Shown piece by piece: positions 43,015 to 51,511 of a stretch of 64,000 bases of DNA. The stretch spans positions 101,900-165,899 of the forward strand of contig JBFXJF010000003.1 of assembly GCA_050175155.1 (NCBI GenBank), given 5' to 3'. Numbering within the stretch: position 1 is the stretch's first letter; each line of letters opens with the position of its first letter. Position numbers and translations under genes: made by a program. This DNA comes from JBFXJF01 sp050175155 (GTDB taxonomy: Bacteria; Bacillota; Bacilli; Tepidibacillales; Tepidibacillaceae). The notes under the pieces were generated by a model, which did not search any database, was not told where the DNA came from, and saw nothing but the letters and a program-made list of their open reading frames with translations.

Positions 43015-43662
43015 ATGTCAGAAAGTTTTGTAATAACTAAAATAGAGAAGCAAAAAAGTAGAAGACGATATAATCTTTATCTTAACAATGAATATTTTGC
43101 CTCAATAGATGAAAATGTACTGATTTCGCTTAGATTACTCAAGGGTAAAGAAATTGATAAAGATACTCTCAATGAAATAATAACTAAAGAAGATCAAAGT
43201 AAAGCATGGAATAGCTCTTTACGATATTTAAGCTATAGGAATAGAAGCGAAGCGGAAATAATTAAATATTTAACTAGAAAAGATTATACAAAAAAAATTA
43301 TTGATTTTGTATTGATAAGATTAAAAGATAATAATTATATAAATGACAGTCTATATGCTAGAAGTATGGTAAATAATCGAATATCTTCAAAACCTATGGG
43401 GAAAAATCTATTATCCTATGAATTAAGAAATAAAGGTATATCTGAAATGGATATCGAAGAGGCATTAAAATGTATAGATACTGAAATAGAGTATAGTATG
43501 GCAATTAAATTAGCAGATAAGAAGATTAATGAATACAAGCTATTAGATTGGGAATGTTTTAAGAATAAAATGGGTAATTACTTACAAAGAAAAGGTTTCT
43601 CATATAGTCTGATTTTAAAGGTCTTACACAATTATAGAAACAATTTTGATGGTGAAAATTAA
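43015..43662 (+). CDS. recX: Regulatory protein RecX
   Basis: A 215-residue modulator of RecA filaments, built from helical three-helix repeats. RSEAEIIKYLTRKDY, DSLYARSMVNNRISSKPMG-type sequence and WECFKNKMGNYLQRKGFSY are the conserved parts. ATG 43015 is 5 bases behind AGGTGG; the in-frame GTG 43006 overlaps that site. The pair recA-recX is common in Bacillota outside B. subtilis. An imperfect hairpin follows. Confidence 0.9.
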   Translation: MSESFVITKIEKQKSRRRYNLYLNNEYFASIDENVLISLRLLKGKEIDKDTLNEIITKEDQSKAWNSSLRYLSYRNRSEAEIIKYLTRKDYTKKIIDFVLIRLKDNNYINDSLYARSMVNNRISSKPMGKNLLSYELRNKGISEMDIEEALKCIDTEIEYSMAIKLADKKINEYKLLDWECFKNKMGNYLQRKGFSYSLILKVLHNYRNNFDGEN

Positions 43663-43680
43663 TCAATATGATTTCATCTA

Positions 43681-43725
43681 AACGGCTTATCAGCATTTTA
43701 ACTTTTGAAATGCTGCTAAGCTGTT
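43681..43725 (+). terminator. Hairpin after recX
   Basis: AACGGCTTA and CAGCATTT pair with AAATGCTG and TAAGCTGTT, with small mismatches and one G-T pair. The tail is only weakly T-rich, so termination may be partial. Confidence 0.5.
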
Positions 43726-43778
43726 ATACTATTTCTACCATAATTTATAAGTTATTCTAATAATAAGAGTAGATTGTC

Positions 43779-43807
43779 TTGACAAGCTATACAATGAATA
43801 ATAAAAT
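43779..43807 (+). promoter_or_regulatory. Promoter for rny
   Basis: A consensus TTGACA (43779-43784), 17-base spacer and TAAAAT (43802-43807). The leader to rny is about 130 bases. Confidence 0.75.
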
Positions 43808-43941
43808 TTAGTTGTGTATTTATTGATGTTGCATATTATTTTAAATTGGTGTTAAAGTGGATACTAGCAAACTTTTAATAATGAATAATAAACGTGTTCC
43901 TTTTTATGTTTTATTTATAATAAGCAAAGGGAGGTGATTGT

Positions 43942-45477
43942 ATGGATATTAATATCCCTCTTTTGCTTGTGTCAAGTGTTATAGCAATTAGTATTGGTTA
44001 TTTTGTTCGAAAATCCGTTGCTGAAGCAAAAATTTCAAGTGCTGAAGAAGAAGCCAAAAAAATAATTGAAAGCACATTTAGGGAAGCAGAAGCACAGAAA
44101 AAGGAAATAATCCTCGAAGCAAAGGATGAAGCTTACCGAATAAAAAACGATGCAGATAAAGATTATAGAGAACGTCAATATGAAACGCAACGTCTTGAAA
44201 GAAGGCTATTACAAAAGGAAGAAATGCTTGAAAAGAAGATGGATACATTAGAGCGTAAAGAAGAATCTCTTAATCAAAAAGAAAAAGCTATATCTGAGAC
44301 GCGGGCAAAAGTTGATGAATTATTACAAGAACAAGTTTTAGAGTTGGAAAGAATATCTTGTTTAACAATGGATGGTGCAAAAAAAATAATCTTAGAAAAT
44401 GTTGAACGAGAAGTAAGACATGAAACGGCAATGATGATAAAAGATCTTGAACAAAAAGCGCGTGAAGAAGCAGATAAAAGAGCTAAAGAGATTGTTACAA
44501 CTGCAATTCATCGTTGTGCTGCTGATCATGTTGCTGAAACCACAGTTTCAGTTATAACCCTTCCAAATGATGAAATGAAGGGTCGAATTATTGGTAGAGA
44601 AGGAAGAAATATAAGGACTTTAGAAACTTTAACAGGAATTGATTTAATTATTGATGATACTCCAGAAGCGGTTATTTTATCAGGATTTGATCCAATTAGA
44701 AGAGAAATAGCAAAAAACGCTTTAGAAAAACTTGTTGCTGATGGAAGGATACATCCTGCAAGAATTGAAGAAAGTGTTATAAAGGCTCGAAAAGAAGTAG
44801 ATGAAATGATTAGGGATTATGGAGAACAAGCAACATTTGAAGTAGGAATACACAATTTACATCCTGATTTAATTAAAATTTTAGGACGACTTAGATTTAG
44901 GACTAGTTATGGTCAAAATGTATTAATACACTCTAAAGAGGTCGCCCATTTGGCTGGGTTAATGGCAGCAGAATTGGGTCAAGATATTACACTTGCAAAA
45001 CGTGCTGGGTTACTTCATGATATAGGCAAAGCGATTGATCATGAAGTTGAAGGCTCACATGTAGAAATAGGTATTGAATTAGCGAAAAAATATAATGAAA
45101 ATGCAATCGTTGTTAATTCAATAGCTTCTCATCATGGGGATACAGAAGCAAATTCTATTATTTCAGTTATAGTTGGTGCAGCTGATGCATTATCAGCCGC
45201 TAGACCAGGAGCTAGACGTGAAACATTGGAGAATTATATTAAACGACTTGAAAAGCTAGAAGAAATATGTAATTCATTTGATGGTGTTGATAAATCTTAC
45301 GCTATTCAAGCTGGAAGAGAAGTAAGAATTATGGTTAACCCAGAAGACATTAATGATGCTGATTCTATATTCTTAGCACGAAACATAACAAAGCGTATTG
45401 AAAATGAACTTGATTATCCTGGTAATATTAAAGTAACAGTTATTAGAGAAACTAGAGCAGTTGAATATGCAAAATAA
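43942..45477 (+). CDS. rny: Ribonuclease Y
   Basis: A 511-residue membrane-anchored endoribonuclease that starts mRNA decay. One membrane helix at about 4-22, a long charged coiled coil (about 30-190), a KH domain (GRIIGREGRNIRTLE, about 210-270) and an HD domain with the catalytic pair in LLHDIGKAIDHE. AGGGAGGTG precedes the ATG. It is the main partner of PNPase and RNase J, both in this window. Confidence 0.97.
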   Translation: MDINIPLLLVSSVIAISIGYFVRKSVAEAKISSAEEEAKKIIESTFREAEAQKKEIILEAKDEAYRIKNDADKDYRERQYETQRLERRLLQKEEMLEKKMDTLERKEESLNQKEKAISETRAKVDELLQEQVLELERISCLTMDGAKKIILENVEREVRHETAMMIKDLEQKAREEADKRAKEIVTTAIHRCAADHVAETTVSVITLPNDEMKGRIIGREGRNIRTLETLTGIDLIIDDTPEAVILSGFDPIRREIAKNALEKLVADGRIHPARIEESVIKARKEVDEMIRDYGEQATFEVGIHNLHPDLIKILGRLRFRTSYGQNVLIHSKEVAHLAGLMAAELGQDITLAKRAGLLHDIGKAIDHEVEGSHVEIGIELAKKYNENAIVVNSIASHHGDTEANSIISVIVGAADALSAARPGARRETLENYIKRLEKLEEICNSFDGVDKSYAIQAGREVRIMVNPEDINDADSIFLARNITKRIENELDYPGNIKVTVIRETRAVEYAK

Positions 45478-45502
45478 AGTGGTGTATCCACTTTATTTTT
45501 TT
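45472..45502 (+). terminator. Terminator overlapping the rny stop codon
   Basis: AAATAAAGTGG (45472-45482) with CCACTTTATTT (45488-45498), loop TGTAT, followed by T. The stop codon lies in the left arm. Confidence 0.85.
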
Positions 45503-45559
45503 GTAAAATGATATTATTTTAATAAAAAGGATATAACAGTAGTATTGGAGTGTGAAAAG

Positions 45560-46354
45560 ATGAGGATCTTATTTATTGGAGATATTGTTGGAACGATGGG
45601 AAGAGATATATTAGAAAATAATATTAGTAAAATTAAAAACCACTATCAACCTCATATAATAATTGCAAACGGTGAAAATTCTGCCAGTGGAAGAGGTATA
45701 AATGAAAAAATAATTAAACAATTCTTTACACTTGGCATTAATGTAATTACGATGGGTAATCATGTTTGGGACCGAATTGAAATCTTTGATTATATTGATA
45801 ATTATAAAAATTTAGTTCGACCAGCTAATTATCCGGAGGGTACACCAGGCAATACATATTGTATAATCGGTTTTAATTCCTATAAACTAGCTGTTATAAA
45901 TCTTCAAGGACGTACATTTTTACCTACACTAGACTGTCCATTTAGAACGGTAGATAAATTAATTGAAAAAATAAGTAAGGAAACAAAGAATATTGTTATT
46001 GATTTTCATGCGGAGGCAACTTCAGAAAAAATCGCTATGGGGTGGCATCTTGATGGAAAAGTATCTTTTATAGCTGGTACTCATACACATGTTCAGACAG
46101 CTGATGAAAGAATTTTACCAGATGGTACCGCCTATATTACAGATGTTGGAATGGTAGGTCCCTATGATGGGATATTAGGTATGCAAAAAGAAAATATTAT
46201 TAAAAAATTTATTACTCAACTACCACAGAAATTTGACGTAGAAGAAACAGGAAGGATACAATTCAACGGTGTTATAGTCGACATAGATCCTGCTACAGGT
46301 AAAGCGTATTATATTGAAAGGATTAGGCATAATTCTGACAATTTAATTTTTTAA
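45560..46354 (+). CDS. ymdB: YmdB-family metallophosphoesterase
   Basis: A 264-residue di-metal phosphodiesterase. MRILFIGDIVGTMGRD holds the first metal Asp, ANGENSASGRG and TMGNHVWD the next ligands, and DFHAEATSEK and GTHTHVQTAD the remaining histidines. In B. subtilis YmdB hydrolyses 2',3'-cAMP and influences biofilm and motility fate. ATG 45560 follows GGAGTG by 7 bases; a TTG at 45545 precedes that site. It lies between rny and spoVS as in B. subtilis. Confidence 0.93.
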   Translation: MRILFIGDIVGTMGRDILENNISKIKNHYQPHIIIANGENSASGRGINEKIIKQFFTLGINVITMGNHVWDRIEIFDYIDNYKNLVRPANYPEGTPGNTYCIIGFNSYKLAVINLQGRTFLPTLDCPFRTVDKLIEKISKETKNIVIDFHAEATSEKIAMGWHLDGKVSFIAGTHTHVQTADERILPDGTAYITDVGMVGPYDGILGMQKENIIKKFITQLPQKFDVEETGRIQFNGVIVDIDPATGKAYYIERIRHNSDNLIF

Positions 46355-46391
46355 AGATTTTATAAAAATAGTAATAATTTTTATTTTATAA

Positions 46392-46419
46392 GAAGGAATT
46401 ATTTTATTATTTAAAGAAT
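46392..46419 (+). promoter_or_regulatory. Sigma-H promoter of spoVS
   Basis: GAAGGAATTA at 46392-46401 fits the sigma-H -35 pattern RnAGGAwWW, and AAAGAAT at 46413-46419 fits RnnGAAT, with an 11-base spacer. B. subtilis spoVS is known to be controlled by sigma-H. The leader is about 60 bases. Confidence 0.8.
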
Positions 46420-46485
46420 ATATCTGTATAGTAATTCCAATTTAATTTCGATATTCGATCTAATTAAACAAGGGGGTTTCAATCC

Positions 46486-46746
46486 ATGGATGTATTAAAA
46501 GTTTCAGCAAAATCTAGCCCTAACTCTGTTGCAGGTGCGCTTGCTGGTGTACTACGCGAACGTGGTACCGCTGAGATTCAAGCTATAGGCGCTGGTGCAC
46601 TTAACCAAGCTGTTAAAGCAGTAGCCATTGCTAGAGGGTTTGTTGCACCAAGTGGTGTTGACCTTATTTGTATTCCGGCCTTTACTGATATTATTATTGA
46701 TGGAGAAGAACGTACGGCCATCAAATTAATTGTAGAGCCTAGATAA
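46486..46746 (+). CDS. spoVS: Stage V sporulation protein S
   Basis: An 86-residue Alba-like protein, highly conserved: VLKVSAKSSPNSVAGALAG, IQAIGAGALNQAVKA and a C-terminal IKLIVEP. It is needed for coat completion and sporulation timing in B. subtilis; the nucleic-acid target is not settled. A ribosome site AAGGGGG precedes the ATG. It is monocistronic, between a sigma-H promoter and a terminator. Confidence 0.96.
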   Translation: MDVLKVSAKSSPNSVAGALAGVLRERGTAEIQAIGAGALNQAVKAVAIARGFVAPSGVDLICIPAFTDIIIDGEERTAIKLIVEPR

Positions 46747-46751
46747 ATAAG

Positions 46752-46788
46752 AAAAAACTGTTTTCAAAAAGAGGACAGTTTTTTTTTT
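46752..46788 (+). terminator. Terminator after spoVS
   Basis: AAAAAACTGT (46752-46761) with ACAGTTTTTT (46775-46784), 13-base loop and a long T run. Confidence 0.9.
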
Positions 46789-46843
46789 GAAAAATACCTA
46801 ATATACAATTACTTTATAAATTATTCTAAAAGGGGTCTTAATA

Positions 46844-47764
46844 ATGATTGTTGATGCTCATACAGATGTTCTAGCTAAGTGCTTAAAAAACAATTCATTA
46901 GATTTTTACAGTGAAGGTGTAGACCTTTGTGTTAATTACCCAAACATGATAAAAAGTGGACTTGATGTTCAAATTTTCGCAATTTTTGTTTCAAATTATC
47001 AATTAAAATACCATTATGCTTTAAGATCAATTGATGATTTTTATGAAAAAATAATTAAATTATCCGATAAAATTACGTTGGCCAAAAACTACAAAGATAT
47101 AGAATTTGGTCTTAAAGATAATAAGAAAATAGCCCTTTTATCCTTAGAAGGGGCTGATGCAATAGAAAATGATTTAGGTAGACTTAGGAATTTATATAGA
47201 CTTGGCGTTAGAGCAATGGGACTAACATGGAATAATTCAAATATGGTTGCAGAAGGTATATCGGATCGTACTGGAACTGGATTAACTGAATTTGGTGAAG
47301 AAGTTGTAATGGAGATGAATAAATTAGGAATGATGATTGATGTGTCACATTTATCCGAACAAAGTTTTTGGGATGTTATAAATATTAGCAAATTCCCAAT
47401 TATGGCTTCACATTCTAATGCTCGAAGTATTTGTAATCATCAAAGAAATCTAACTGATAGTCAAATAAAAGCGATCATTAAGAATGATGGTATGATTGGA
47501 GTTACTTTTGTAAAAGATTTTACGAGTATTGAAAATTCTAACATTGATAGTTTGTTACTACATATTGATTATATTTCTTCCTTTAACGGGGTAAACAATA
47601 TAGGACTGGGATCTGATTTTGATGGAGCTGAGATGTTAACAGGCTTGGATGATTTGAGTAAGCTATATAATTTAACTAATGCATTATATAAAAGATACTC
47701 TAAAGATCAGGTTGATCTAATATTAGGTGTCAATTGGCTTAACTATTTTAAAAAAATATTGTAA
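46844..47764 (+). CDS. Membrane dipeptidase family protein (peptidase M19)
   Basis: A 306-residue zinc dipeptidase of the renal dipeptidase family. Metal ligands are visible in DAHTDVL (HxD, residues 6-8), SLEGAD (bridging Glu), DVSHLS and ASHSNARSI, and GLGSDFDG. No signal peptide is seen, so it is cytosolic despite the family name. AGGGG precedes the ATG. The neighbours spoVS and miaB give no clear functional link; peptide or cell-wall dipeptide turnover is likely. Confidence 0.9.
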   Translation: MIVDAHTDVLAKCLKNNSLDFYSEGVDLCVNYPNMIKSGLDVQIFAIFVSNYQLKYHYALRSIDDFYEKIIKLSDKITLAKNYKDIEFGLKDNKKIALLSLEGADAIENDLGRLRNLYRLGVRAMGLTWNNSNMVAEGISDRTGTGLTEFGEEVVMEMNKLGMMIDVSHLSEQSFWDVINISKFPIMASHSNARSICNHQRNLTDSQIKAIIKNDGMIGVTFVKDFTSIENSNIDSLLLHIDYISSFNGVNNIGLGSDFDGAEMLTGLDDLSKLYNLTNALYKRYSKDQVDLILGVNWLNYFKKIL

Positions 47765-47839
47765 AATGAATTATTAATAAATTTTAATTATATTAATAAG
47801 CTGAATTCGTTTAAAAAATTTTCTAAAAAAGGTGATAAT

Positions 47840-49273
47840 TTGACTAGTAATAATAATAAATACTCAATACCAAACATAAGCAAAGCTAAAAAAAGAGAAA
47901 GCTCTGAAGTAAAAACTATAAACTTTGAGATAACTGATGAGCTAAAAAAAATTGGAGAAAACAAATTCTATTTAGTTAAAACATACGGTTGCCAAATGAA
48001 TACTTATGACACAGAAACAATAGTCGGTATTTTAGAACTAATGAAATTTAAAGAGACAAAAGATGAAAATAATGCAGATGTTATAATAATAAACACATGT
48101 GCTATAAGAGAAAGCGCAGAGGATAAAGTTTTTGGTGAAATTGGTCGATTAAAACATCTAAAATTTGAAAAACCTGATTTAGTAATAGGAATTGCAGGGT
48201 GTATGTCACAAGAAGAAAATGTAATTAATAAAATTTTAAAATCTTATTCTAATGTTGATTTGATTTTTGGAACTCACAATATACATCGTTTGCCTTTTCT
48301 CTTAAAAGATGTTATATCTAAAAAAGAGACTACTATTGAGGTTTGGTCTAAAGAAGGCGATATAATAGAACAACTGCCAAAATATAGAAAAGACGGTCTT
48401 AAAGCTTGGGTAAATATTATGTATGGTTGTGATAAATTTTGCACATATTGTATAGTTCCTTATACAAGGGGCATGGAACGAAGCAGAAGACCAAAAGATA
48501 TAATTATGGAAGTAACAGAATTAGCAGAGCAAGGTTATATGGAAGTAACGCTGTTAGGACAAAATGTTAATGCCTACGGAAAAGATTTAAAACTTAACTA
48601 TGATTTTGGAGATCTATTAAATGATCTAAGAAAAATACATATTCCAAGGATTAGGTTCACAACCAGTCACCCAAGCGATTTTGATGATCATCTTATAGAA
48701 GTTTTATCTAAAAAGGGTAATTTAGTAGAGCATATACACTTACCTATTCAATCAGGCAATACTGAAATACTTAAAAAAATGGCGAGAAAATATACAAGAG
48801 AACATTACCTGAATTTGGTATCCAAAATAAAGACTGCTATTCCAGATGTTGTTTTAACAACAGATATTATTGTAGGTTTCCCAGGAGAGACAGAAGAACA
48901 ATTTCTTGACACTTTAAGTATAATAAAAAATGTACAATTTGATTTTGCTTACACTTTTATTTATTCTCCTCGAGAAGGAACACCAGCTGCCAAAATGATT
49001 GATGATATTTCGGAAAAAGTAAAAAAAGAACGATTACAATGTCTAATGGATTTGCAAAATGAAATAAGCCGAAGTATAAATGAAAAGTTAATAGGAACTG
49101 TATACGAAGTACTTGTTGAAGGCGTAAGCAAAAAAAATCCCTATTTTTTAACTGGTAGGACAAGAACAAATAAGTCAGTTAATTTTGCAGGAAACAAAGA
49201 TCTAATCGGGAAACTTGTAGATGTAAGAATAACGGAAGGATTAACATGGAGTCTAAACGGAGAAATAGTTTAA
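47840..49273 (+). CDS. miaB: tRNA-2-methylthio-N6-isopentenyladenosine synthase MiaB
   Basis: A 477-residue radical SAM methylthiotransferase acting on i6A37 of tRNA, the product of MiaA, which is also encoded in this window. An N-terminal extension of about 45 residues is followed by UPF0004 (VKTYGCQMNTYDTE), the radical SAM cluster CDKFCTYC with IVPYTRG, and a C-terminal TRAM domain. Start is TTG at 47840 behind AAAGGTGA. A separate upstream ORF for ymcA, which follows miaB in B. subtilis, is not found. Confidence 0.95.
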   Translation: MTSNNNKYSIPNISKAKKRESSEVKTINFEITDELKKIGENKFYLVKTYGCQMNTYDTETIVGILELMKFKETKDENNADVIIINTCAIRESAEDKVFGEIGRLKHLKFEKPDLVIGIAGCMSQEENVINKILKSYSNVDLIFGTHNIHRLPFLLKDVISKKETTIEVWSKEGDIIEQLPKYRKDGLKAWVNIMYGCDKFCTYCIVPYTRGMERSRRPKDIIMEVTELAEQGYMEVTLLGQNVNAYGKDLKLNYDFGDLLNDLRKIHIPRIRFTTSHPSDFDDHLIEVLSKKGNLVEHIHLPIQSGNTEILKKMARKYTREHYLNLVSKIKTAIPDVVLTTDIIVGFPGETEEQFLDTLSIIKNVQFDFAYTFIYSPREGTPAAKMIDDISEKVKKERLQCLMDLQNEISRSINEKLIGTVYEVLVEGVSKKNPYFLTGRTRTNKSVNFAGNKDLIGKLVDVRITEGLTWSLNGEIV

Positions 49274-49274
49274 G

Positions 49275-49304
49275 AAAAACCTACATTTTTTTTGTAGGTT
49301 TTTT
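49275..49304 (+). terminator. Terminator after miaB
   Basis: AAAAACCTAC (49275-49284) with GTAGGTTTTT (49294-49303), loop ATTTTTTTT, T tail. Confidence 0.88.
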
Positions 49305-49315
49305 AAGTTTTTTTC

Positions 49316-49342
49316 ACAATAGACATTCGCCTTGCATAATAT
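49316..49342 (+). promoter_or_regulatory. Candidate mother-cell promoter for cotE
   Basis: CATAATAT at 49335-49342 resembles the sigma-E/sigma-K -10, and AC at 49316-49317 is 17 bases upstream as for sigma-K. B. subtilis cotE is driven by both sigma factors. The match is weak in the -35 region. Confidence 0.35.
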
Positions 49343-49371
49343 TAATTGAGAACTAATGAGGAGGGTATGAT

Positions 49372-49941
49372 ATGTTCCACATAGATAAAGACCTGCAGTG
49401 TAGAGAAATCATTACAAAAGCTATCTGCGGTAAGGGACGGAAATATTCTAAAGCAATTCATACTATTTCTTTGCCCAATAAACCATCTAATATTTTAGGA
49501 AGTTGGGCAATTAATCACAATTATGATGCAGAAAAAGTTGGGGAATTAATAGAAGTCGTTGGAAGTTATGATATTAACACATGGTATTCCTATGCTGGTA
49601 ATACAAAAACAACCGTGGCAACAGAAACTATTTCATACGTAGAACAAATACCATTAGCATATCTAGATACCAAATGCACAAAAGATAATTTAGATGTATT
49701 AGTTACTGTTACCGAAGCCCCAATATGTATAAATGCAAAAGTGGTATCATCTAATGATACCGTTGTAGTAGAGGTAGAAAAAGAGTTTGCTGTAGAAGTA
49801 ATAGGTGAAACAAAAGTGTGTGTTGTTGTAGGTCCCGATAGCTATGATGATGATAAAGAATTATTATTAGAAGATGAAGACATTGATGTAGAAGAAACAG
49901 AAGATTTAGATCCATCTTTCATCATCGATGATCTAAATTAA
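49372..49941 (+). CDS. cotE: Outer spore coat morphogenetic protein CotE
   Basis: A 189-residue coat scaffold protein. CREIITKAICGKGRKYSKAIHT, SNILGSWAINHNYDAEKVGE and NTWYSYAGNTKT align with B. subtilis CotE, and the C-terminal 40 residues are very acidic (DDDKELLLEDEDIDVEETED), again as in CotE. GGAGGG precedes the ATG. CotE places outer coat proteins around the forespore, so this organism probably has a layered coat like Bacillus. The gene lies before an amidoligase gene and mutS. Confidence 0.93.
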   Translation: MFHIDKDLQCREIITKAICGKGRKYSKAIHTISLPNKPSNILGSWAINHNYDAEKVGELIEVVGSYDINTWYSYAGNTKTTVATETISYVEQIPLAYLDTKCTKDNLDVLVTVTEAPICINAKVVSSNDTVVVEVEKEFAVEVIGETKVCVVVGPDSYDDDKELLLEDEDIDVEETEDLDPSFIIDDLN

Positions 49942-49992
49942 ATTTAAGTGAAAAAAGAGAAGGATACCCCTTGCTCTTTTTTCACTTAAATT
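49941..49992 (+). terminator. Strong terminator after cotE
   Basis: A 19-bp perfect stem: 49941-49959 (AATTTAAGTGAAAAAAGAG) with 49974-49992, with inner AAGG/CCTT pairing. T-rich right arm. Confidence 0.9.
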
Positions 49993-50080
49993 CATGTTTT
50001 CGAATATTATATTCTGAAATTTTGATATATTTATCTTAAAATTTCAAAATAAATAAATCCCTAAGATTGGGGGAGAAAAC

Positions 50081-51442
50081 ATGGAAAACAATGAAAATTA
50101 TAATAACTTTAAATTAATACTTAATAAGAACGCTAAAGAAATACTTGATGCTAGCCAATTGACTGAACAGTTGTTTCAATTAACTATTCATGGTATATAT
50201 ACTCCATTAAATATAATAACAGGAAAGTTTAAAAAACTTATATACAAAAGAATTTACTATATCCCAGTCTTTCAACAACAGACACTTGCAAACTATGTTA
50301 TTTCTAATGATAAATCCAATAAAAATTGGGTAAATTCATCTATTGTAAAAAACAAGGATAATGTAACCTTATATGAAATTAATAATTTTAGAAGCCTAAG
50401 AGAAGAACGCAGAGTTAAAAACATTGCCATAAGAGCAGTATATGCACTTAATTTAGACTACGGAATAGTAAAAATAGGTGTTACCTCTGGGGAAAAACCT
50501 TGGGTTTTATATGTTAACCCGAATTTAGAAAGTAACCAAAAGATGGAGTCCTTATTTGAAAGTGCAATAAAAAGATTTTTAGTTAATTGGGACAAAAATC
50601 TAATAAGCGCAAATAAAAAAATATTAATAGGATGTGATCCTGAATTTATTTTACAAGATAGTTATGGAAAAATGGTATTAGCTTCAACGTACCTACCAGA
50701 GAAGGGTCAAGCTGGATGTGATAGGATTTGGATTAATCATGATAGGTATCAACTTCCATTAGCAGAAATAAGACCAATTCCAGCAAATGAGCCTAGACAA
50801 TTAGTCTTGAACTTATATACCAGTTTATTAATATGTAGTAAGAAAATTACTGATAAAAAATTAAAATGGTTAGCAGGATCAATGCCTATTAAAAATTATC
50901 CATTAGGAGGACATATTCATCTGAGTAATATATCTGTGAATTCATTCTTATTAAGAGCTCTTGATAATTATCTTACACTTGTAATTACATTATTTGAAGA
51001 TGAAAACGGAATAGGGAGAAGACCAAAGTATGGATTCCTTGGAGATTATCGAATAAAATACCACGGAGGTTTTGAATATAGAACTTTGCCTAGTTGGCTA
51101 GTATCACCTACTATTACAAAAGGGGTATTTGCGCTTACAAAACTTATTGCTGACAACTATTTATATTTATATCAAAACCCATTAGAAAATATTAATGTTC
51201 AAAAAGCTTATTATGAAGGTAATAAAACTCAACTAAAACCAATTGTCTTAAATTTATGGAACGAACTAAAAGAATTAGGAGATTATAAATTATATGAAAA
51301 ATATTTGGTTCCATTAGAAAAGTATATAAATACTGATTTTAGGTGGAATGAAAAAATTGATTTTAGAGAAGTCTGGTTTCTACCGCCATATCATAAAAAT
51401 ATCCAAAAAAATATAGATTCTAAAGGTCACCCTCCAAGATAA
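50081..51442 (+). CDS. Predicted amidoligase (COOH-NH2 ligase type 2)
   Basis: A 453-residue protein. The C-terminal half matches the phage phiEco32-like carboxylate-amine ligase type 2 group of the ATP-grasp/glutamine-synthetase-like fold: GCDPEF at 184-189, AEIRP at 228-232, GGHIHLS at 276-282 and GFEYRTLPSWL at 330-340. The first 170 residues are a separate domain that I do not recognise. Such enzymes are predicted to join a carboxyl and an amine on peptides or proteins. GGGGGAG precedes the ATG; the position after cotE suggests, but does not prove, coat crosslinking or modification. Confidence 0.75.
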   Translation: MENNENYNNFKLILNKNAKEILDASQLTEQLFQLTIHGIYTPLNIITGKFKKLIYKRIYYIPVFQQQTLANYVISNDKSNKNWVNSSIVKNKDNVTLYEINNFRSLREERRVKNIAIRAVYALNLDYGIVKIGVTSGEKPWVLYVNPNLESNQKMESLFESAIKRFLVNWDKNLISANKKILIGCDPEFILQDSYGKMVLASTYLPEKGQAGCDRIWINHDRYQLPLAEIRPIPANEPRQLVLNLYTSLLICSKKITDKKLKWLAGSMPIKNYPLGGHIHLSNISVNSFLLRALDNYLTLVITLFEDENGIGRRPKYGFLGDYRIKYHGGFEYRTLPSWLVSPTITKGVFALTKLIADNYLYLYQNPLENINVQKAYYEGNKTQLKPIVLNLWNELKELGDYKLYEKYLVPLEKYINTDFRWNEKIDFREVWFLPPYHKNIQKNIDSKGHPPR

Positions 51443-51511
51443 CAACCTGTTTCTAAAGTAAGATATATGTTATAATTATCTAGCATAATTTATTTTTTGG
51501 AGGAAAGAGTA

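Noticed and set aside
50015..50046. Inverted repeat TGAAATTTT/AAAATTTCA before the amidoligase gene
   Set aside because: A 9-base A/T-only dyad with a 14-base loop is expected by chance in this composition.
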